Shown here: piece after piece, positions 49,370 through 62,444 of the stretch
Layout of the letters: each line of letters begins with the position of its first letter
Numbering within the stretch: position 1 is the first letter of the stretch
NCBI GenBank assembly: GCA_951230915.1
Contig: OX579634.1
Coordinates: forward strand, 1,054,001 to 1,118,000
From: Antitrichia curtipendula
Lineage: Eukaryota > Streptophyta > Bryopsida > Hypnales > Leucodontaceae
Direction of reading: 5' to 3'
DNA: 64,000 nt
The notes under the pieces: generated by a model
What the model was told of the DNA's origin: nothing
The model's input: only the letters and a program-made list of their open reading frames with translations
Database searches by the model: none
Made by a program: the position numbers and the translations under genes

Positions 49370-49779
49370 AGGTAGTGTGCTCTAAAAGCGCCCATCTTCT
49401 TGAAACCGCCCCTATTTTTAGGTGAAGAATGGAGATGGGATGATCCTTAAATGGACCAGTTTAGCAATTGAATGCATTGAGGAAAAATTGTTTTTCTATT
49501 GCAAGAGCCAATCATTGTCTTTGATTTCTGCACATCTCTTTACAAGTTGCAAGTGGACTGATTTTGGAAGACCTATGGTCACAAATAGGTGCCTATGCCC
49601 TGAATCTTTGAAAATTCATAAGTAATTCAAAAATGCTTGGAAAAATACAAAACCACTTGTGTTAGGTACCACATCCATTTTTCTTTCTCTGAAAAATGAT
49701 CTAAAAATATTTTCGTCTATGAAAGCCTGTAGAAAAGGCGGACCAGTCCTTAAATGGTCGCTTTAAGAGCATACTGCCT
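49370..49779. mobile_element. TA-flanked MITE, 410-bp subfamily
   Basis: Left AGGTAGTGTGCTCTAAAAGC, right CGCTTTAAGAGCATACTGCCT; TA at 49368-49369 and 49780-49781. Same length and layout as 15939-16348, roughly 75 percent similar. Confidence 0.8.
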
Positions 49780-49942
49780 TATTATATGGGCCAAAGGTTA
49801 AAGTGACATTCAAATGGAAGATGTTAATTGCTAAATTATTATTCCAATGGTGGATGTCTTGCCATAATTTAGTAGATGCTAATTCGTATTCTAAAAGTTA
49901 AATATCGTATTGCATATTTAATTCTTTACAAATCTTTATGGA

Positions 49943-50348
49943 TTAACCCCTAATGGACCAACATGCATTTTTTTCCTATATGTTGTGCAATTCCAAATGA
50001 TGTGAAAACTTTTAAACATGTATCCAACTTGTCTAGGAAAAAGAATCCAAAGAAGCACCACCATTTTGGACATTTTTTTATAGAAAAGTGAGCTTGTGAA
50101 GTGCAGCTGCCCAGTTTTTCGCACGGCCCAAAAAATGATTTCAGGAAATTTGAATGCTTATGTCTTGCAATCCACACAGTGGAAATTTTTTGAAATTTTT
50201 ACCACATTTTCTCAAGTCAGCATACTACGAGATCATATGGTTACATATGTCAAAAAAAGTTTTTTTTCAAATTTTTAATACTTGTACTAGAAATGGCAGT
50301 TTTGGAGTGGTTTTGATGAAAACGTAGTCAAGGAAATTAAGGGGTTAA
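49943..50348. mobile_element. TTAA-type element, 406 bp, internally deleted
   Basis: Left TTAACCCCTAATGGACC, right AATTAAGGGGTTAA. Corresponds, inverted, to the left half of 21319-22258 with the middle missing. Confidence 0.8.
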
Positions 50349-50747
50349 GGTGATTGACCCTATTCTTGCTATGTGACTTTTTATAATACTCTATGGAAGA
50401 CCCCACTAACCATGCAAGAATTCCAAATATGCCATTTTTGAATAGATGAGATCATGTGTATTGTTTTGTGTGTAAAACTGGTACTTTGGAGGTGTGCTAG
50501 TAATAGTTAGAAATGACAATAATAGAGTCCAATACCAATTGGGTGTAAATCATCATTAAAATTGGCTACATTGAAATAGTTTTTGAATCATCTATGCTCC
50601 AAAGTTGGTTCCGGATTAGGAAGGTAAATTTCAAGAGGTATTGGTAGAATGGTACAAAGTTTCATCTCTCACACATCATGGAGTTTTATGTAAACGGTGC
50701 TACATACAGCATCTACGAACAAGTTGAACTATATGTATGTATGTATG

Positions 50748-50825
<78 letters not shown>

Positions 50826-52470
50826 TATAGCTTTTCATTATTAATCTTTTGTTTGTTGGTGTATTTTAGTTGTCGTATATACTTTCACTTGACTATTCCT
50901 CATTGAAGTGTTGTTGAACAATTTGACTAAAATTTTGTATTTGAGTTTACGTCTTTAAAAAGAAATACTTATTTTGTCTATGCTACATCATTTGTCACAT
51001 TAATGTATGCTAGAAAATGAACTTACATACAATTACAAGTTTTTATAAAGGAGGAACACAAATCATTGTAGACGTTGATTTTCCCTTTCCCTTATCCCTT
51101 GAAGGACACTTGAGGTCTTGGGAGGGCTATCCAAACTTGAGTTTCAAAATCTTTCTTAAATATACATTATGTAGCATGCTCAAATGACTGGAGCCTAGAG
51201 GACCTATAGGACCTCGGGGAGGTCACTTCCCCTTATGTTTTGTAACCACGTGCGTTAACCACCTATTTGTTTGGAGGCTATTTACTTAGTAATCATGATT
51301 TTAAAGGACCCTTTTAGTAGAAAAAAAGCTACTTGGTCTTAATTTTAAGCACCCTATAGGTAATTATAAATGAAACTCTAACTTAATTTTTGGCACACTA
51401 TAGTATTTATAAACTTTAGGAATTTTGTTTTATTTGATAATGAAGGATTTTTGGGTGAATGTTGGGCATAAAAATATGCAACATACATAAAAAATTAGGA
51501 TCAAACTTAACCCTTAACTTTCTGAACGACCGGAATGTGGTCAATTTGTTTTTTGAAGTGTTTTTTCTATTATTAAAAATAGATAAATGATGTTGCACTT
51601 GAAGTGATGCTTTGAAGAATCAAGTTGGCCATCTTTATATGCGGTTAGATTTACATAATAAGCTATTGTTTTGTTTTTTTTAAATCCCAAAGCATAGGTG
51701 GTTAGGTGCTTGGACAAAAAAGCCAATAGATTGGGGGGATTTGGCCAATGCTTACGTAGCACATGAAAGGATAAGCCTAGCTTGTAAATGGTGTTTTGAC
51801 CTTAGAAATGCGCATTTTGATTCAATTTTCACATTATGTCTTTTGGGCTATCCTTTAATTTCATCAATTGTTTTTTATCATTGGAATTCTCGTAGTTTTA
51901 TTATCTAATTGACATTTCATATTACACTCACTAAAATATTTAATTTGAAAATGTTGGTGTATCAAGGTCATAAACTTATGTTTTATAGGCCCAAAAATTA
52001 TGAAATTTGTTATTATGAACTCCCAACTTGTAAACATTCCAATTTATAACAAGTTGCCAACTTGTATACATTCCAATTTATAACAAGTTAAAACGTAATA
52101 TTTTTCATTCATCCTTTAGAAGGACTAAGGATTATACTCATCCTAAAATTAATTTTTTTTTTCTTCTATGATTTTATTCACACTAATTTATATCTACTTT
52201 TTTTTAAATCAAAAGATTTTTCAATACCCTATTTTATATTTAATGATGTTTCAAGAATTAAATCCAGGCTAAAATAGATCTACATCATTTATAAATTTTT
52301 GCTCCAATGAATAAAATTCACCCTATAGTTTAACTCACGTGGTTTTCTACTTTTCGCAAAGTGACCTCCCCGAGTATAGGACGTCTAGGCGCTCGCAAAT
52401 ATTCCATGGAGCCTTGTTGCCCATCTAGAATCTGAGCTCCGATGGCCCAATTGAGTTTGGCTCTTAGCAT
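50349..52470. other. AT-rich stretch with a large microsatellite
   Basis: ATGT repeats then an AT dinucleotide run of about 70 bp at 50732-50828; otherwise nothing recognised. The ORF with a poly-Tyr-Ile run here is the microsatellite read as protein. Confidence 0.5.
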
Positions 52471-52476
52471 GTGGAA

Positions 52477-52700
52477 TTGGGGAAAAAAACAGTTGTAATT
52501 TGAAAACATTAACAAAAAAACTAGTGAAAAAATCTACAAACTTTTTATTTTAAATAAACAATGTGTAAAATGATTGAACTTTGTACTTGGAAAAATGGTT
52601 CAATACGGGAATGGAAGGAAAATAACTGGCCTAAACCTCAAAAATATCCCCAACACCAATACAGTACCAAGGAAGTTCATACAGGAGTTTTTATGAAGAT
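52477..52700. repeat. Dispersed repeat W, copy 2
   Basis: See 9668-9860. Confidence 0.55.
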
Positions 52701-53818
52701 TCTCTGAAAACCGAACCCCCGTTAATAGGCTATTTGCTAGCCATGTGATACGGAGTATCTTTCACCCAGCCAGGAAGGAAATATGGTACCGGTATAGTCG
52801 GACTCTTTATTGGGCCTGCATGTACAATGACGTCATGCGTGACGTACGGGGGTGGCCTGCAGGTTCTATTGCCAGGGCAGCAGCAAAGCTGATTTTGCCT
52901 CAGTGAGCCTCCAGTAACTTACAGTTATATTCAGGTTTTCATCCGTCAGGATGGAAAAATTTGTGTAAATTTGAATGTGCCCCATCATTTTACTGGGGAC
53001 CCACTGCAAATTCACTCGTGCATCTTTAACAAGTACAGAGTTTTAGCCCCTTTTTTGCATTGGCTCATCCTATCAGCAGTGCAAAACTCGAGTGGCTTCT
53101 TAAGAAAAAACTTGGAAATTTATACAATAAATGGCATGCTAAATACTTTAGCATGCACTAATCTAATCATTAGTAGGAAGGAGGTAACTAATTACACCAA
53201 ACAAAAGTATGAGAGATTGGTGCCAAGGGACCATATATATATATATATAAACTACAACTTATCATTTTTTTATCCATAATATTTTTTAGATGTCACATAC
53301 ATTATCCTATTTTGTTCAATCATCCATCATTTATATCCTTTTGTCTACAATTCTACCCCAAATAGTAAACTTCGTTCAAAAGTTTGCAAAGCTTACATTT
53401 CTCAAAGATGTTTTGGACAATCTCATCTACTTGAATTTTTGGTCTCTTACTTCTAATTTGAAGGTAGCCAATACTAACACCATGTAAGAATTGTTGTAAA
53501 TTTGAATAGAGGAACCTTTGACACTTGAAGGTGACACTATTATTGCTTAGTTAGAGCTCAAATGACTTGTTTTCTACTAGTGAATATATTGTGGCTTTAC
53601 TAATCCTACAACAATAGTAAAAAATATAAAGGGATATCTTTTTTCTATCCTTGTAAAATGGATCCATATTCAAATTTTGTGTTTCTTAAACATCAAGTCA
53701 TATGTTTTTTTGTAAACCATTATTTTTTAGAATGCTTGAAAAAACCCACCAAGATTAGTTATTACTACTAATAAAATATTTCATACTATGAACTAGTTTA
53801 TCTCATTTGCACTAGCTG
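52701..53818. other. Spacer
   Basis: No gene or repeat recognised. Confidence 0.3.
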
Positions 53819-53821
53819 TTA

Positions 53822-54256
53822 GAGCATCCCCTACGATTGGTCCTTCGAATGGCTACTTGGAGCACTATTTTGAACGTCTAATAAGTTCCGCTAAGACATT
53901 AGATTCCTTCAGTCCCATAGGTAATAGACACACTACTACCGTAAACCCATTGAAACTATATGTTACGTTGTACTACGTGGTTCTCTCTTTGGCGAGCCCT
54001 TTAAAAAGAAAAAAAACAGACAAGGCAAAATATTGTCAAGATTGCACATTGACCCTCTTCTACTATAGAATTTGTTTTCTCCATGTCTACCTCCGTCCGT
54101 CTCCCTTCTATGGAATGACATGCGTGAGTCACGCCCTTGAAGTGCATCGTAGGGATTCTCATGCACACCTCAAATTGTAAGCCAATCCGTTTCGAGGGTT
54201 TTCTTACTTTTTCATCTGTTTGGAGAGTCATGTTTGGAGGGACCCTAGGGATGCTG
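53822..54256. mobile_element. Tourist/Harbinger-like MITE, 435 bp
   Basis: Left GAGCATCCCCTACGATTGGT and right ACCCTAGGGATGCTG; TTA on the left and TAA on the right. The ORFs at 53857-54315 lie inside this element and are not genes. Confidence 0.55.
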
Positions 54257-54869
54257 TAAGGTGAAGTTGGAGCTTCCATCATGTGCACCAAGTGCTCCCC
54301 CCCCAACTGATACATGCATTCACTCTCCCTATGAATACCGCTAGATCCATTTTTTCGTTAGAGATCCCATTTTGAGCACGATCTCAGTGAATCATCATGT
54401 GAGCACAAGACCATTGTAATCAAGCCTTTTTTTTGATGGCAGACTCCTCACATCAAGTGCAGCACCCCCAAACCTCCGTATTTGGCAGATCCCACTGGTA
54501 CACCCAAATTTATCATTCCAACTCAGATCTGCAAGTCTGCAAGAGCGAGCAAGTGGGGGCTTGGTCGGAAGAAGAGAGCAGCGGGTCACTCTGTGGAATT
54601 CATCACAAGGGGATTGTTTTGCCGATCATCTGAGAACATGTTCATCATGCCCAATCACCGCCCCTCGTGTCACTTGCTGCAGTCACTCATGGAATTGACC
54701 CCTGAGTGGGGGGGGGGGGAGTGTCACAGCCACCGGGGGGGGGGGGGAGAAATTAAGTCGCCCCTCAAACACCGCAGAAGCCGTTTTGGATGACACAATG
54801 CAGTAGTGATCAAGTATGAGATTGGAAGCAGTTTTTATTTTTATTACATGTTTTGCCTGTTCAACTTTC
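54257..54869. other. GC-richer spacer with two long G runs
   Basis: Two runs of 10-13 G between 54706 and 54748, in antisense to Pro-rich chance ORFs. Confidence 0.35.
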
Positions 54870-54919
54870 ATGGCGAGTGCCGGGTTATGAAGAGGATTGC
54901 AAGGGGAGCCAGGGACACT

Positions 54920-55265
54920 TATTGCAATTTGGACTTTGGGTGTATTTTCACTGTCAATAGAATGACATGGAAATTGAGCTTACGTTATGATGTTCTTCAC
55001 GTATGGTGAAATTTTCAGATTTTTGAGATTGTTTTCTATTTGATATGATTTTTCTTCACTTTCTCTTCAAAATTTCTCAAAAAAATTCAATTTTCCACAA
55101 AAAGAAAATCTAAATTTTTTATGAAGTAAAAGAAGACAAGTCATTTCATCTCTGAAAAGTAGATAGAATTTTTATTCATTCATATATAGTTGCAAAATGG
55201 TTGCAAACACCGAGTGTTGGATAGTTGTGAGGCTTAAAATCAATGGTCATCTGCACATTGTCTGA
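54920..55265 (+). repeat. Dispersed repeat Z, copy 2
   Basis: See 42700-43075. Confidence 0.65.
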
Positions 55266-55631
55266 AAGGTAAGGGTTAACTTAACCTTAGAAGGATGTTG
55301 GCCTATGACCTAAGTAGTCAATAAAAAATGGTCTTATTTATAGATCAATAGGTGCATTTGTCATTTCTATAGAGATTTAGAAAACCATCCATCATACACT
55401 TTCAAGCTGTTGCGTTGTGATAAGTTTAAAATTTATCTTTTGTTGAATTGGATTCTATTGAGTGGCAACTGCTACTACACGAGTAGCACAACTCCCGTAC
55501 TATAAGAAAAATAATTCCAAAATATTCATCAATATATTTTGGAAAATAAAATTTAAATTTATGAAAAATTGTATGGCCTCAAATAATATATATAAATTTA
55601 GCATCTCTGAAACTTTAGCTTTTAATGATAA
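55266..55631. other. AT-rich spacer
   Basis: Nothing recognised. Confidence 0.3.
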
Positions 55632-56561
55632 TTAACCTCTAAAGGACTGTGACTATGTTTTTTTTTACCAAAAACACTCCAAAGCTGCCATTTCTAGTAC
55701 AAGTAAAAGAATTTAGAAACACAAAATAAAATGGACAAAAGTAACCATAGGATCTTGTAGTATACTGGTTTGAGAACATGTGGAAAAAATTTCAAAAATC
55801 TCCATTGTGTGGATTGCAAGATATGAGCTTTCAAATTCAAAGAAATCATTTTTTTGGTTCTACAAAAAATTAGGCAACTACACTTTACAAGATCACATTT
55901 GTATGAAAAAAAACGTCCAAAATGGTGGTACTTCTTTGGATTCATTCTTCAAGGCAAGTTGGCTACATGCTTGAAAATCTTCACATCATTTGGAATTGTA
56001 CAACATATAGGAAAAAAATAGTAAATAGAAAGAAGTAGATAATGATTCAAAATACTAAATTGTTAAGAATTTATTTATGGAATTGAAAAATGTCAATCCT
56101 AGTGGTTGAAATTTTGTAACAAACAATCTGCGTATTATGATTTTATTTATTTTCTAAAATATTGAAAATTGAGTAAAATAAAGGACTTCTTAGAGTAGAG
56201 AATTCATAACTGCCCGCAAACTAAAATTCCTCATAACTTTTGACTCATTGATCAAAACATAATGATTTAAAGTTTTTGATGTAATAATATATAAATCTAA
56301 AAAATAATTTCAATTTTTTGTTTATGAAGGAATTTTTTTTTTATCTACCTGGAATGCCCATTTACAAAAAATATAAACATATTAGACCATAACTTTTGAC
56401 TCATATATCCAAATGTCATGAAACTAAAAGAATATGAAAGATATTCATTGTCCCTACCTTCTATTAAAATTTCAGCCAAAAATATAAAGATCTCTAGTCA
56501 CATGTACTTGGCCAAAATTTCTATGTTGCCAAAAAACGCATGTTGATCCTGTAGGGGTTAA
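55632..56561. mobile_element. TTAA-type element, 930 bp
   Basis: Left TTAACCTCTAAAGGACTGTG, right GATCCTGTAGGGGTTAA. Full-length relative of 21319-22258. Confidence 0.8.
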
Positions 56562-56762
56562 ATATTCAACAGACATGTACCACTCTTCTTCCATCACTTA
56601 CGGTATGTGAGCTTAGATATAATTCAAAGCATAGCAAGCAAATCATTGTCAGTTTGTTTTGAATTTGTATTTGTTTCTATTTCCACATGCATGAAAATCT
56701 AGAGAATACTAAGGTGATGAGAGCCCCTAATTGTATCCCAAGTTATAAGCCACCCTATTAAT

Positions 56763-57540
56763 AAACCCTATTAAAATAGATTATTTTATATCTACTTATA
56801 CCTTAAAACAAAGCCGATTATTTTATTTGTTATGGTGAGATCTCCAGAATTGTATGGTCCCTTATTTTTGTTTTTGATATCATCAGAAAGCCCTCATCAA
56901 GGAGGAATGCACTAACTTTGTTTTTGTGCCATTGGGATCTATGGTATGAGAGATATTGAATTTTGAATTTTTCATGAATTGAAAAATTGAATAAAATACT
57001 TTTACTTTTATTTTGGTTGTGGCTACTTCATTTTGCTTTTCACTAATGAGCTCTCTTCTTGAGAGTGAAACTAGTTTGGAATAAAGCTTGTGTTATTTGA
57101 GCCTAGTATATTAGTGTCATTTGTTTTTGTATCTTCTTGTTCTACAAGTTATGTTTGTATTAGTTTTGTATTCTATAAATTTTAAGTCTATATTCTAAGT
57201 TTTTGTGCTAAAAAATCAAACAAAGTTGTAAAACTTTTAGAAACCTGCCTTTAAACCCTATTGCAACTAGACTTTTCTTATAATCAAATTCTAGTCTATA
57301 CCTTAAATAAGGTTGTTTGTTACGGTGAGATTTTTTGGATTATCTGTCCCCTAGTCACATTCTTGGTACCATTGGAAAGCCCTTAGTGAGGAGGGGCACA
57401 CATGCTTTATTTCTTGGTGTTCCAACTCCCAATATAAAAGAATTTTGAATTTTGAAGTTTTTTATGAATTATAAGTAATTGTAAACATTATTTTTACTTT
57501 TATATTATTACCCTGTTGCAGCGGCACAGGACATGCTAGT
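56763..57540 (+). mobile_element. Two related Helitron-like fragments in direct order
   Basis: Segments 56763-57014 and 57256-57525 are diverged direct repeats (AACCCTATT; GTTA.GGTGAGAT; GAAAGCCCT; GAATTTTGAATTTT). The second ends with the hairpin CCTGTTGCAGCGGCACAGG (57512-57530) followed by ACATG and CTAG then T, the layout of a Helitron 3' terminus. The 5' TC end was not identified. Confidence 0.5.
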
Positions 57541-58255
57541 TATTATCCAATTTGAATCCCAAATATTAATGATTATTTGATATTCTCACATGTCAGAAAC
57601 CAAATTAGTATAAAGTTGAGACTAAAGCGAAATTCGAAATCTCCAAGTACCCCGTGGTAATTTGGGAGTCTCTGAAAGTGAACCCCTGCCGGCATGGAGG
57701 AGAAAAGAAAGGGGTTAAAAGCTCCATCCACCCCCCCTTTTTCCACTCCTAGTCGAAGGAAATCCATTCCCAAATCTTCCTAATCTCACTAGCAATCATG
57801 GAAATGTCAAACCCCCAAAAGGAGTTTAGATTGGGCATTCCTCAGGTTGGCCTAAGCTTAAGGTAATGACCTATTTGGGCCTTTGGTTCGTTGGAACTCC
57901 AAAGCAGAAAGTAAAGTAAAAGACATCCTAGTGTACTTTGCCCTACATTAGTGTATTTTACTCCTCTGTAGTTTTGCTGAGTCACGAGGAGGGGTAGCCC
58001 CCGAGTTGACTTGGACTGTCCACGTCGAAATACTGCCCGTTCTTTCGGAAATCGGAAGATGCGAGTGGTACAAATACGTTGCACCACGTGGAGCCTCGAG
58101 TCAGTCGAGTTTCCCGGAGGGAGGAGGCCCCGCAGGCAGCTTCCCAGGGGCTGCCAAAGGGACGACAATCGCTCCCCTGGGATCGGCTGATCCCTTGAGT
58201 TGGGAAACTTCAGTTGCGTGGGCTCGTGGAAATTTCAAATTTCCAGTTTCAAAGG
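57541..58255. other. Spacer, GC-richer from 57650
   Basis: ORFs of 66-108 codons in several frames, none recognised. Confidence 0.3.
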
Positions 58256-58432
58256 TTTAGGGGTTCGTTGCTGTGAAAGCCAATGAGGCTGGCCTGACGT
58301 GCTTAACTTGTAATTCAATTTCAATTCAGAGAATAAATGTACTTCAAAACATTCCAATTTCATCCGGCAAATCACCCCGAATAAAATAAAATAAAATCCC
58401 TGCAAGTTAGCGCGAAGCAACGAACCCCTAAA
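58256..58432. mobile_element. Small TIR element, 177 bp
   Basis: TTTAGGGGTTCGTTGCT at the left end and its exact inverted form AGCAACGAACCCCTAAA at the right (17 perfect bases). The interior is unrelated on the two sides. Family unknown. Confidence 0.7.
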
Positions 58433-58533
58433 ATGTTACTCTGTTTATAATTTTGATATTTTCAGTTGTAGGTAGCGTAATCATTAGGGTGTTTTTTTTT
58501 GGCAATATGTCGCCAGATTTCAACTCCCTCTAA

Positions 58534-58959
58534 GAGCATCTCCACTGGGGCGCGCCACACTAACGTGCCACATAGTTTGACGTGCCCAAGGAGTTTTTAG
58601 TGACCCACTAGTTGCAGCCTGTGTCAATATTCAACGGAGGCCACTTCAAAAATCCATGGCAACACTTTATCATGTAGTGTCTCACATGGTTGACATGCTA
58701 CGTGCTACTCACAAGATTAGTAAAATTTAGCCTCGAATTTCTCACTTTGAAGAATTGTGACCAATTGCAACTCTTCTAAACATGCTTATTCTAGCTAATA
58801 ATTAATTCTTCCCCTTGTAATCCGGGATTTGTTGACATAATGTTGAACTTCAAATGTTGTTGCTGAAGTAATGGTAAAGTGCCGGGCCCTTCCTCCAACC
58901 TGACACACTCTTTAAACCACTTGGCGCGTCGATTGTGACGCGCATTGCTGGAGATGCTC
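58534..58959. mobile_element. Tourist/Harbinger-type MITE, 426 bp
   Basis: Termini GAGCATCTCCACTGGGGCGC and GCGCATTGCTGGAGATGCTC, flanked by TAA duplications (58531-58533, 58960-58962). Typical plant PIF/Harbinger MITE ends. Confidence 0.8.
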
Positions 58960-58962
58960 TAA

Positions 58963-60004
58963 CACATTTCCGACACCGTGCTTGGCTCCCTCCAAATATT
59001 CACTAGCAAACAGAAGGCACGTTGGGATCCACTATTCATCCACAGTGCGACCCCCCATGGAAATCATTCCTATAATGATCACAAGTTACGCTACATTGGA
59101 AATTTGATTTTGAGAAGTTACCATGCATTTTAGGGATTTTTTATACAATAAAATGTTGTTATATTCTCAATGAAATGTTTGTTTAAATTAAATCCTAAAG
59201 AAAGTTGTGTGATGAGCAAACAATAGCATTTTTTGGTAGGAACCTAAGAAATCATTCTTAAATAGATGTTTTTGAAATTTTGACACAAGATGCATACATT
59301 AATTATCTACCTTTGGAAAAAGACAATTTTTGTTCCAATTGGATGCCTAAGTAAAATGTTGTGCTTGCTATCTTCAAAAAGTCAAGCAATTCATATAATT
59401 TAGTAATATTTTGCTAAACCCCTCAAGCCTTCATCTACTTTTTAATTTGACATACTTGTAACTAACATAATTTAATATACCCTAATCACTTCTAATGGTG
59501 CCAAAAAGAAATTTAAGAAAAGTAAGGTTGTTAAAGAATGAGCACCAAGAATCAAATATTTTTTAAAGCTTATTTGGGTCTTTTAAATCATTTTGTATGT
59601 AGGTTCAATTTTATATTTCATTATATTTGATTATATTCTAACTTGCAAAATATATTTCTATTGATCAAATTAAAGACATGACTTGTACTTTCAACTTTGC
59701 TATCTTTTAAAAAAAATTCTAAATGATTATTTTCACTCTTATCAATAATTATGGAAGGGCTACCTTTTTAGGCATTGAGGAGTTATTCATACAACAATTA
59801 TAGTGAACAATTTTACAATTTCAAGTTCATATTTTTGGGGAACCTTCATTGCAAAGAGATAACCACAATCTAAAACTACTTCTAACTACTAAATTGACAA
59901 AACCAACGGTTAATAAAGAGAAATAAAAAATCCTAAAGGAACTCCATGCCATAAACAACCACCTAATGGTATTAGATGCAACTAATGTGGTTGCCTACTA
60001 TGGC
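58963..60004. other. AT-rich spacer
   Basis: Nothing recognised. Confidence 0.35.
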
Positions 60005-60330
60005 ATTACTACACTTTAATCCTTGAAGGATGGAGCCCGTGACTGTGTTCTAAGCCTCAATATATTTTGCTTTCTATATTCTATTTTTCAGACATGAAGT
60101 GACATGTCTTCTATTAGCTTAAAAAAATCAGTTTTTTTTTTGTGAAAATGTAAAATTATTGTGAGTTTTTTGAAGAAAAAGTGATGAAAATTTGTATCAA
60201 ACACAAGATAAGCTTAAAAAATCTGAAATTGTAAATTGAAATATACAATGTAGTGTGGTTTTTCATGGTGTAAACCAAAATTCTGTATCATACTATAATT
60301 TTAATTCGCAATAAATTGCAATTCAAACTA
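60005..60330 (-). repeat. Dispersed repeat Z, copy 3 (inverted)
   Basis: See 42700-43075. Its outer end reads TTTAATCCTTGAAGGATGG, suggesting that family Z is also TTAA-bounded. Confidence 0.55.
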
Positions 60331-61467
60331 AGTCAACTACAAAATATTTACATCATTTGGGGACTTTTATAAATTTCCATTTCAAAGTGAGCTTCATTTC
60401 ATTTGTTGTGTTTAAATTCAAGAAAGATAATTTTTATGTCTAATATTTGAATCTAGCAAGGAGGATCAAGTTGACCAAATACACTAAAAAGGCATATTTT
60501 GTGATCCCTTTTGTGTCTTCTTCTAGAGAGGCCAATAATACCTCAATGAAATAATTTCCTTCAACACCTAATCAGCATATACATTCAAAGAATTCTCCAA
60601 AAAAAGGTTGAAAAAATTGTTGCTCTTCAACATGCACTATTCATATGAAATCATCAAAGTGCCACTGAAAAGAATGCCATAGACGTTATAAGATTAACAT
60701 TATTCAACAATGTTGGAAGCTCTTCACAATACAATCTATGGGGCAAAATATTATGTCTTAGATAGCACAATTGAAATTTAGCAAACTTTTATATTGTGGA
60801 CAATAGTTGGATGTAGTATTTATTAAGAAAGATTCTTTGTTTATACCTTCTCATCCACTCATCTCTATTCTTTGCATGGGGAGATGTGCCAAAGCTAACT
60901 GGAATAGGTGAGTCTATGAAATCAGAAGGGGTCCAATTGAAAAATGGTGGATTGTTCCGTCAAACATAATTTTGAGTTTTGATGTCTAATAGATGTCTGA
61001 CGGGTCATATGTCACATAGAACAAATGTCAATTATGCATGACATTTTTGTCTAATAAGGCCATTTTCAGTAGCTGAGACAATTTTTTAGTGTCACTTTAA
61101 TTATGACCCTCAATTTAGAATGTAATATGTGTTTATTAAATTGAAACACTTTAATAAAAGAAAACATCAATATGTCAAATTGTAACTAGAGAGTCTTTTT
61201 TTTCAAAAACAACCTTAAAGTTGATTCTACTAAATGAATGGGAGATTCTACTAAATGAATGGGAGATCTATTCAACAGAATGGACGGACGGACATATTTG
61301 TCGTATTGTCGTGCTGTCCGACAGAACAACCAGTCAAAAATCCACATTTACAATGAATAAAATAATCATTCTTGGAGAATTTTTTTTTCATTCTTCTTCA
61401 TCCTTACGTTTGCACACATTGAGCTTAGTTTTTCAACGAATTTCCTATGTTGCATAGGATGAAAAGC
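60331..61467. other. AT-rich spacer
   Basis: A short direct repeat of TTCTACTAAATGAATGGGAG at 61227-61264. No gene. Confidence 0.35.
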
Positions 61468-61696
61468 TTAACCCTTAAACATCGAGGGGGACGTTTTGCG
61501 GCCAATGAATGACAAGAGAATCTCATGTGTAGGACATAAGTGCAACTATTCATCCTCCAAATTTTGTGGGAAAAGAAAAAATCATCTACAGTAGTTTGAC
61601 TTCCAATGAGTTCTTTTGCATTATTTTAATCCAACAATTCACACAATGTCAAAACAAATGATTTCCACGGTTATGAGCCCGTCGTTTAAGGGTTAA
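61468..61696. mobile_element. Small TTAA-type MITE, 229 bp
   Basis: Left TTAACCCTTAAACATCGAGG, right CCGTCGTTTAAGGGTTAA. Inverted relative of 4447-4679. Confidence 0.75.
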
Positions 61697-61854
61697 GTTA
61701 TCACAAATAGGTACTTCTACCATAAGATTATCAGGAATAGGTACTTGTACCCTAACATTGACAAATCACTACAAAGGAGAGATAAGGAATGAAGGAGAAT
61801 CCCAGGAATAGGTAGAAACATATGTTCATTGTTGTGGAATCATGAGTGAAGCCC

Positions 61855-62086
61855 ATCTACAGGGACGGGGTGGATTGACCCTCTCGTTCGGCCTTGCGGG
61901 CAAACCCTGTTTTTTGCACATGATTTTTTTTACAAATTTTGAATTCATATTTGCAATCACAGACCCCAAATTTGTTAAATGAAGTCAAGAATATACCCTG
62001 GAATGGCCCAAAATAGGGGGCTTTTTTTTTACATGCACCCCTGATAAGGCTGAGCGAGGGGGTCAATCCACCCCGATCATCTACAG
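61855..62086. mobile_element. hAT-like MITE with 8-bp duplication, copy 1
   Basis: Element 61863-62078 (216 bp) with inverted ends GGGGTGGATTGACCC, flanked by ATCTACAG on both sides (61855-61862, 62079-62086). Eight-base duplications are typical of hAT. Confidence 0.8.
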
Positions 62087-62190
62087 TTTGTGCACGACAT
62101 GGACACACACGCAGTCACGTACACTCTCCGGTGCTAAATAACGTTATTATAACCACCAAGCTAGTCCTAAAAATGCCACAGCACGTCTAT

Positions 62191-62441
62191 CATAACATTG
62201 TTAACCGAGCATAATGTCACCCACCCAGCTGGAGGTATAATTCCCCCCTATATACTTGGGGGGGAATTCAGTTATAATATAATCAATTAGATTGGTTGGG
62301 CTCTTGCAAAGGCACTGTTGAGAGGAAGCTTAACACAATCCCATTGGATGAACTACTGTTGAGAGGAAGCAACCAGGCGGGGGGCTTCCATTTTGGGAGG
62401 AAACAAAAGGCCCCCCCCCACGTCTGGTTAACAATGTTATG
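62191..62441. mobile_element. TIR element with CATAACATTGTTAACC ends, 251 bp
   Basis: Left CATAACATTGTTAACCGAGC, right TCTGGTTAACAATGTTATG, flanked by TAT (62188-62190, 62442-62444). A small hairpin AATTCCCCCC/GGGGGGAATT lies at 62246-62275. Confidence 0.7.
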
Positions 62442-62444
62442 TAT

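Noticed and set aside
50697..50906. ORF with alternating Tyr-Ile
   Set aside because: Translation of the AT dinucleotide microsatellite.
53857..54315. Overlapping ORFs of 104-107 codons on both strands
   Set aside because: Mostly inside a MITE-like element with GAGCATC ends; no protein motif.
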